Source: an uncultured bacterium
Lineage (GTDB): Bacteria > Bacillota > Clostridia > TANB77 > CAG-508
Assembly (NCBI GenBank): GCA_905215845.1
Contig: CAJMRU010000009.1
Span: 1-15,178, forward strand
Reading direction: 5' to 3'
Length of the DNA stretch: 15,178 nucleotides
Below the pieces are notes generated by a model. That model made no database searches. It was not told where the DNA came from and saw only the letters and a list, made by a program, of their open reading frames with translations. Position 1 is the first letter of the stretch; every line of letters begins with the position of its first letter. A program made the translations under genes and the position numbers. Shown piece after piece: positions 13,344 through 15,178 of the stretch.

Positions 13344-13616
13344 CTATCCACATTTAAACCAGTTCTTTATATATTCCCATTCTGGTTGATTAAGTGAATA
13401 ATACACAGTAAGCCCTTGCTTCTTTCGCACCAGTATTTTACTTTTAGTCAATACCTTTAAATGATACGATATAGTAGCTCCCGTTAAATCAAAATGTTTT
13501 ATTATATCTCCAGCGCACAAGCTCTCCTCTTCCAGTAAAAGAAGTATATTTCTCCTTATTCTATTAGATAATACTTTAAAATAGTAATCTAATTTTTCTT
13601 CACTGTTTCCCATCAT
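13344..13616 (-). CDS. ArsR/SdpR-type winged-helix regulator
   Basis: A 90-residue helix-turn-helix protein of the ArsR superfamily. Features are VLSNRIRRNILLLLEE, the recognition region FDLTGATISYHLKVLTKSKI and a wing RKKQGLTVYYSLN. The metal-binding ELCVCDL motif is replaced by SLCAGDI, so it is probably not a metal sensor. The sequence style is close to SdpR, the autorepressor of the toxin-immunity gene sdpI in Bacillus. It sits 26 bp after the permease gene and 22 bp before the GntR gene. Two regulators in one small operon suggest layered control, perhaps of immunity to the neighbouring peptide. Confidence 0.88.
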   Translation of the reverse strand: MMGNSEEKLDYYFKVLSNRIRRNILLLLEEESLCAGDIIKHFDLTGATISYHLKVLTKSKILVRKKQGLTVYYSLNQPEWEYIKNWFKCG

Positions 13617-13642
13617 AACACCTCATAAAATTTGAATAAAAT

Positions 13643-15178
13643 CTAAAAGTTATTACTTATCTTCTTCATAAACTGTATTATTAAAAAGGCAAAAGCAAAT
13701 AAAATACAAGCCACTATGTACGATGCGCTCCAAATACTATGTCCAAATATTTTTATAATACACCATATCATACCAACTCCAATCAGACAGCTCAAACATA
13801 TTGTAGAAATAGCCGGTATGCTTTGTTTAACAATATAGATTATATTTTCCCATTCATAGTTAGGAAATAATAGGTTTATAAATAATCCCAATGCTCCGGC
13901 AAAGGCGGAGAATGAAAGTGGCAAAATAAAGCACAAAAAATATTCATAGCTATTCATATGGTAAGTAATCCCTAAAATAATCGTTGCTAAACATATCATC
14001 GGTACTGTTAAAGAAAGATGAAATAAGTATTTTGCAGTAAGTAACTCTTTTATCGATACAGGAAAGGATTTTAATACTTCTCTATTCTTTCCCTCAATAG
14101 ATATATTTGCATAACTTACATTAGTTAAAATGATCATAAGGCTCATAGCGTAACTGTATAAAACCATAGGATCTTGAATTTCCAGAAGCTCACTAATTAA
14201 ATTAAAATATGCAGTTACCTTTTCTGACGCTATAGATGAATATATTACAAACAGTAGAAGCAAAACATTTCCCAACATTGTATTTATCAAATAAATAGGA
14301 ATTGAAAGATACCTCTTTATTTCACGTTTCCAGAGGGAATATATTTTTCTATTTTTTTTGAATGATAAATTCAGTGAACTTCCTTTCTGTTGATTTATTT
14401 GCAAATTTATATATCTTTTCTTATAGTTTTTAGAGATGTAAATAATTAGCACAGTGCCACTTATTAATGCAACCACAGATGCCAATGCAGCACCTACTTT
14501 ATATGTAAAAAATACTCCTCCAACCAAATAAGTAATATCTACTTTTGTAAGGATATGCCTATAAATGCTATTCAAATCTACCTTTCCAAAGAAAAAAAAC
14601 ATAAAAAACATAAAAGCAAAAAGTATTACCATGTACAAAATACTACGGACAAAAACTTGTGATTTATAAATATTTACAATCTGTTTATATAAAATATATC
14701 CTGATATTACCCCTAGTAGCATTGGAATAATTGGAAAAATAAATATTTGAAGGCAATCCAAAATTCCAAATAATATACTATGTAGCAATATCGTATATCG
14801 AAGAATCGGAATAATCAAAAAAGCTAAAGATATAATGACTCCCCATAAGTATAGAAAAAAAATTTTTGCTAAAACTATACAAATAGTCTTTACGGGATAA
14901 GAAAATAATATATCACTACTTCTATCCGAATATAACATTCCACTGCCCTTCAAAAGTGAAGAAAAAAATATAATAAGAAAAGCAAGTAAACCTAATGGAT
15001 TAATTAAATATTCTAGAATTTCTTGTGGCTTCTCAAATTCCATACAAACCTGATACATATTTCCAAATAAATATGTACCACATACTCCTATGCACAAAAC
15101 AACTGCACAAAAAATTAATAAATATCTATAAATGAGCAAATCCAAAATATTGCACAAAAGAAAGACACCCTCTGTAGA
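13643..15178 (-). CDS. ABC-2-like multispanning permease (5' end uncertain)
   Basis: A membrane protein of at least 504 residues with about twelve hydrophobic segments in two halves. The halves are separated by a basic cytoplasmic loop (about residues 243-282, rich in Lys and Arg). This is the layout of ABC-2-type or drug/bacteriocin-efflux permeases that need a separate ATPase, which would lie upstream beyond 15178. A TTG at 15157 with GAGGG about 8 nt upstream could be the start, but the frame stays open to the window edge, so the N-terminus may be a little longer. Together with the ArsR and GntR regulators it forms one operon. Function as immunity or multidrug exporter is inferred. Confidence 0.75.
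   Translation of the reverse strand, partial: STEGVFLLCNILDLLIYRYLLIFCAVVLCIGVCGTYLFGNMYQVCMEFEKPQEILEYLINPLGLLAFLIIFFSSLLKGSGMLYSDRSSDILFSYPVKTICIVLAKIFFLYLWGVIISLAFLIIPILRYTILLHSILFGILDCLQIFIFPIIPMLLGVISGYILYKQIVNIYKSQVFVRSILYMVILFAFMFFMFFFFGKVDLNSIYRHILTKVDITYLVGGVFFTYKVGAALASVVALISGTVLIIYISKNYKKRYINLQINQQKGSSLNLSFKKNRKIYSLWKREIKRYLSIPIYLINTMLGNVLLLLFVIYSSIASEKVTAYFNLISELLEIQDPMVLYSYAMSLMIILTNVSYANISIEGKNREVLKSFPVSIKELLTAKYLFHLSLTVPMICLATIILGITYHMNSYEYFLCFILPLSFSAFAGALGLFINLLFPNYEWENIIYIVKQSIPAISTICLSCLIGVGMIWCIIKIFGHSIWSASYIVACILFAFAFLIIQFMKKISNNF

Overview
This is an AT-rich window from a low-GC Gram-positive bacterium. It is most likely a gut-type Clostridia, possibly Lachnospiraceae. 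That placement is inferred from the agr-type cyclic-peptide quorum genes, the IS21-family sequence and the base composition; no rRNA or housekeeping gene is present to confirm it.

Layout. (1) Positions 1-2855, plus strand: an agr-like quorum-sensing locus. It holds a LytTR response regulator whose receiver domain is broken off, an AgrC-like GHKL histidine kinase, a 57-residue AgrD-like cyclic-lactone precursor at 2049-2222, an AgrB-like processing protease and a terminator. (2) 2856-5239: an insertion-sequence scrapyard. It contains a decayed IS21-family element (about 3301-4826) with intact istB, an istA that has lost its middle, and multiple terminal repeats; next to it are an IS66 TnpB relic and a bidirectional terminator. 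(3) 12900 down to 5240, minus strand: one long operon that looks like a biosynthetic gene cluster for a ribosomally made, post-translationally modified peptide (RiPP). In transcription order it encodes a radical-SAM-like protein without its iron-sulfur motif, a short PqqD-like protein, a cobalamin-binding radical SAM enzyme, a second radical SAM enzyme with a degenerate SPASM tail, a PqqD-like protein, a GNAT protein, a PrmC-like methyltransferase with an NPPF motif, a 58-residue precursor peptide, an attenuator-like hairpin and an ABC exporter. (4) 15178 to 12926, minus strand: an ABC-2-like permease, an ArsR-type regulator, a GntR-type regulator and a terminator, possibly an immunity or stress cassette.

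The most striking object is the precursor peptide. Its last 35 residues alternate strictly: one register is always Ala or Val, the other always Leu or Asn, and nine consecutive Asn-Ala units sit in the middle. Alternating Asn-rich cores of this kind are known from polytheonamide-type peptides. In those, a radical SAM epimerase converts every second residue to the D form, a cobalamin radical SAM enzyme C-methylates, and an N-methyltransferase methylates Asn side chains, giving a membrane-spanning beta-helix. All three enzyme types have candidates here. The leader, however, is short and unlike the Nif11 or nitrile-hydratase leaders of proteusins. I infer a compact relative or convergent version of the polytheonamide idea; the product chemistry is not proven by sequence.

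The two halves appear connected. The promoter of agrD and the promoter of the RiPP operon align without gaps over 64 bp (39 identities). Both have a TTTATTACA element, an ACAG element whose start lies 21 bp after the first ACA, and an ATGnTATAAT extended -10 box 31 bp further on. That is the direct-repeat geometry expected for an AgrA/LytTR regulator, so the peptide is probably made under quorum control. The regulator copy in this window lacks its receiver domain, so the circuit may be broken, constitutive or served by another regulator in this strain.
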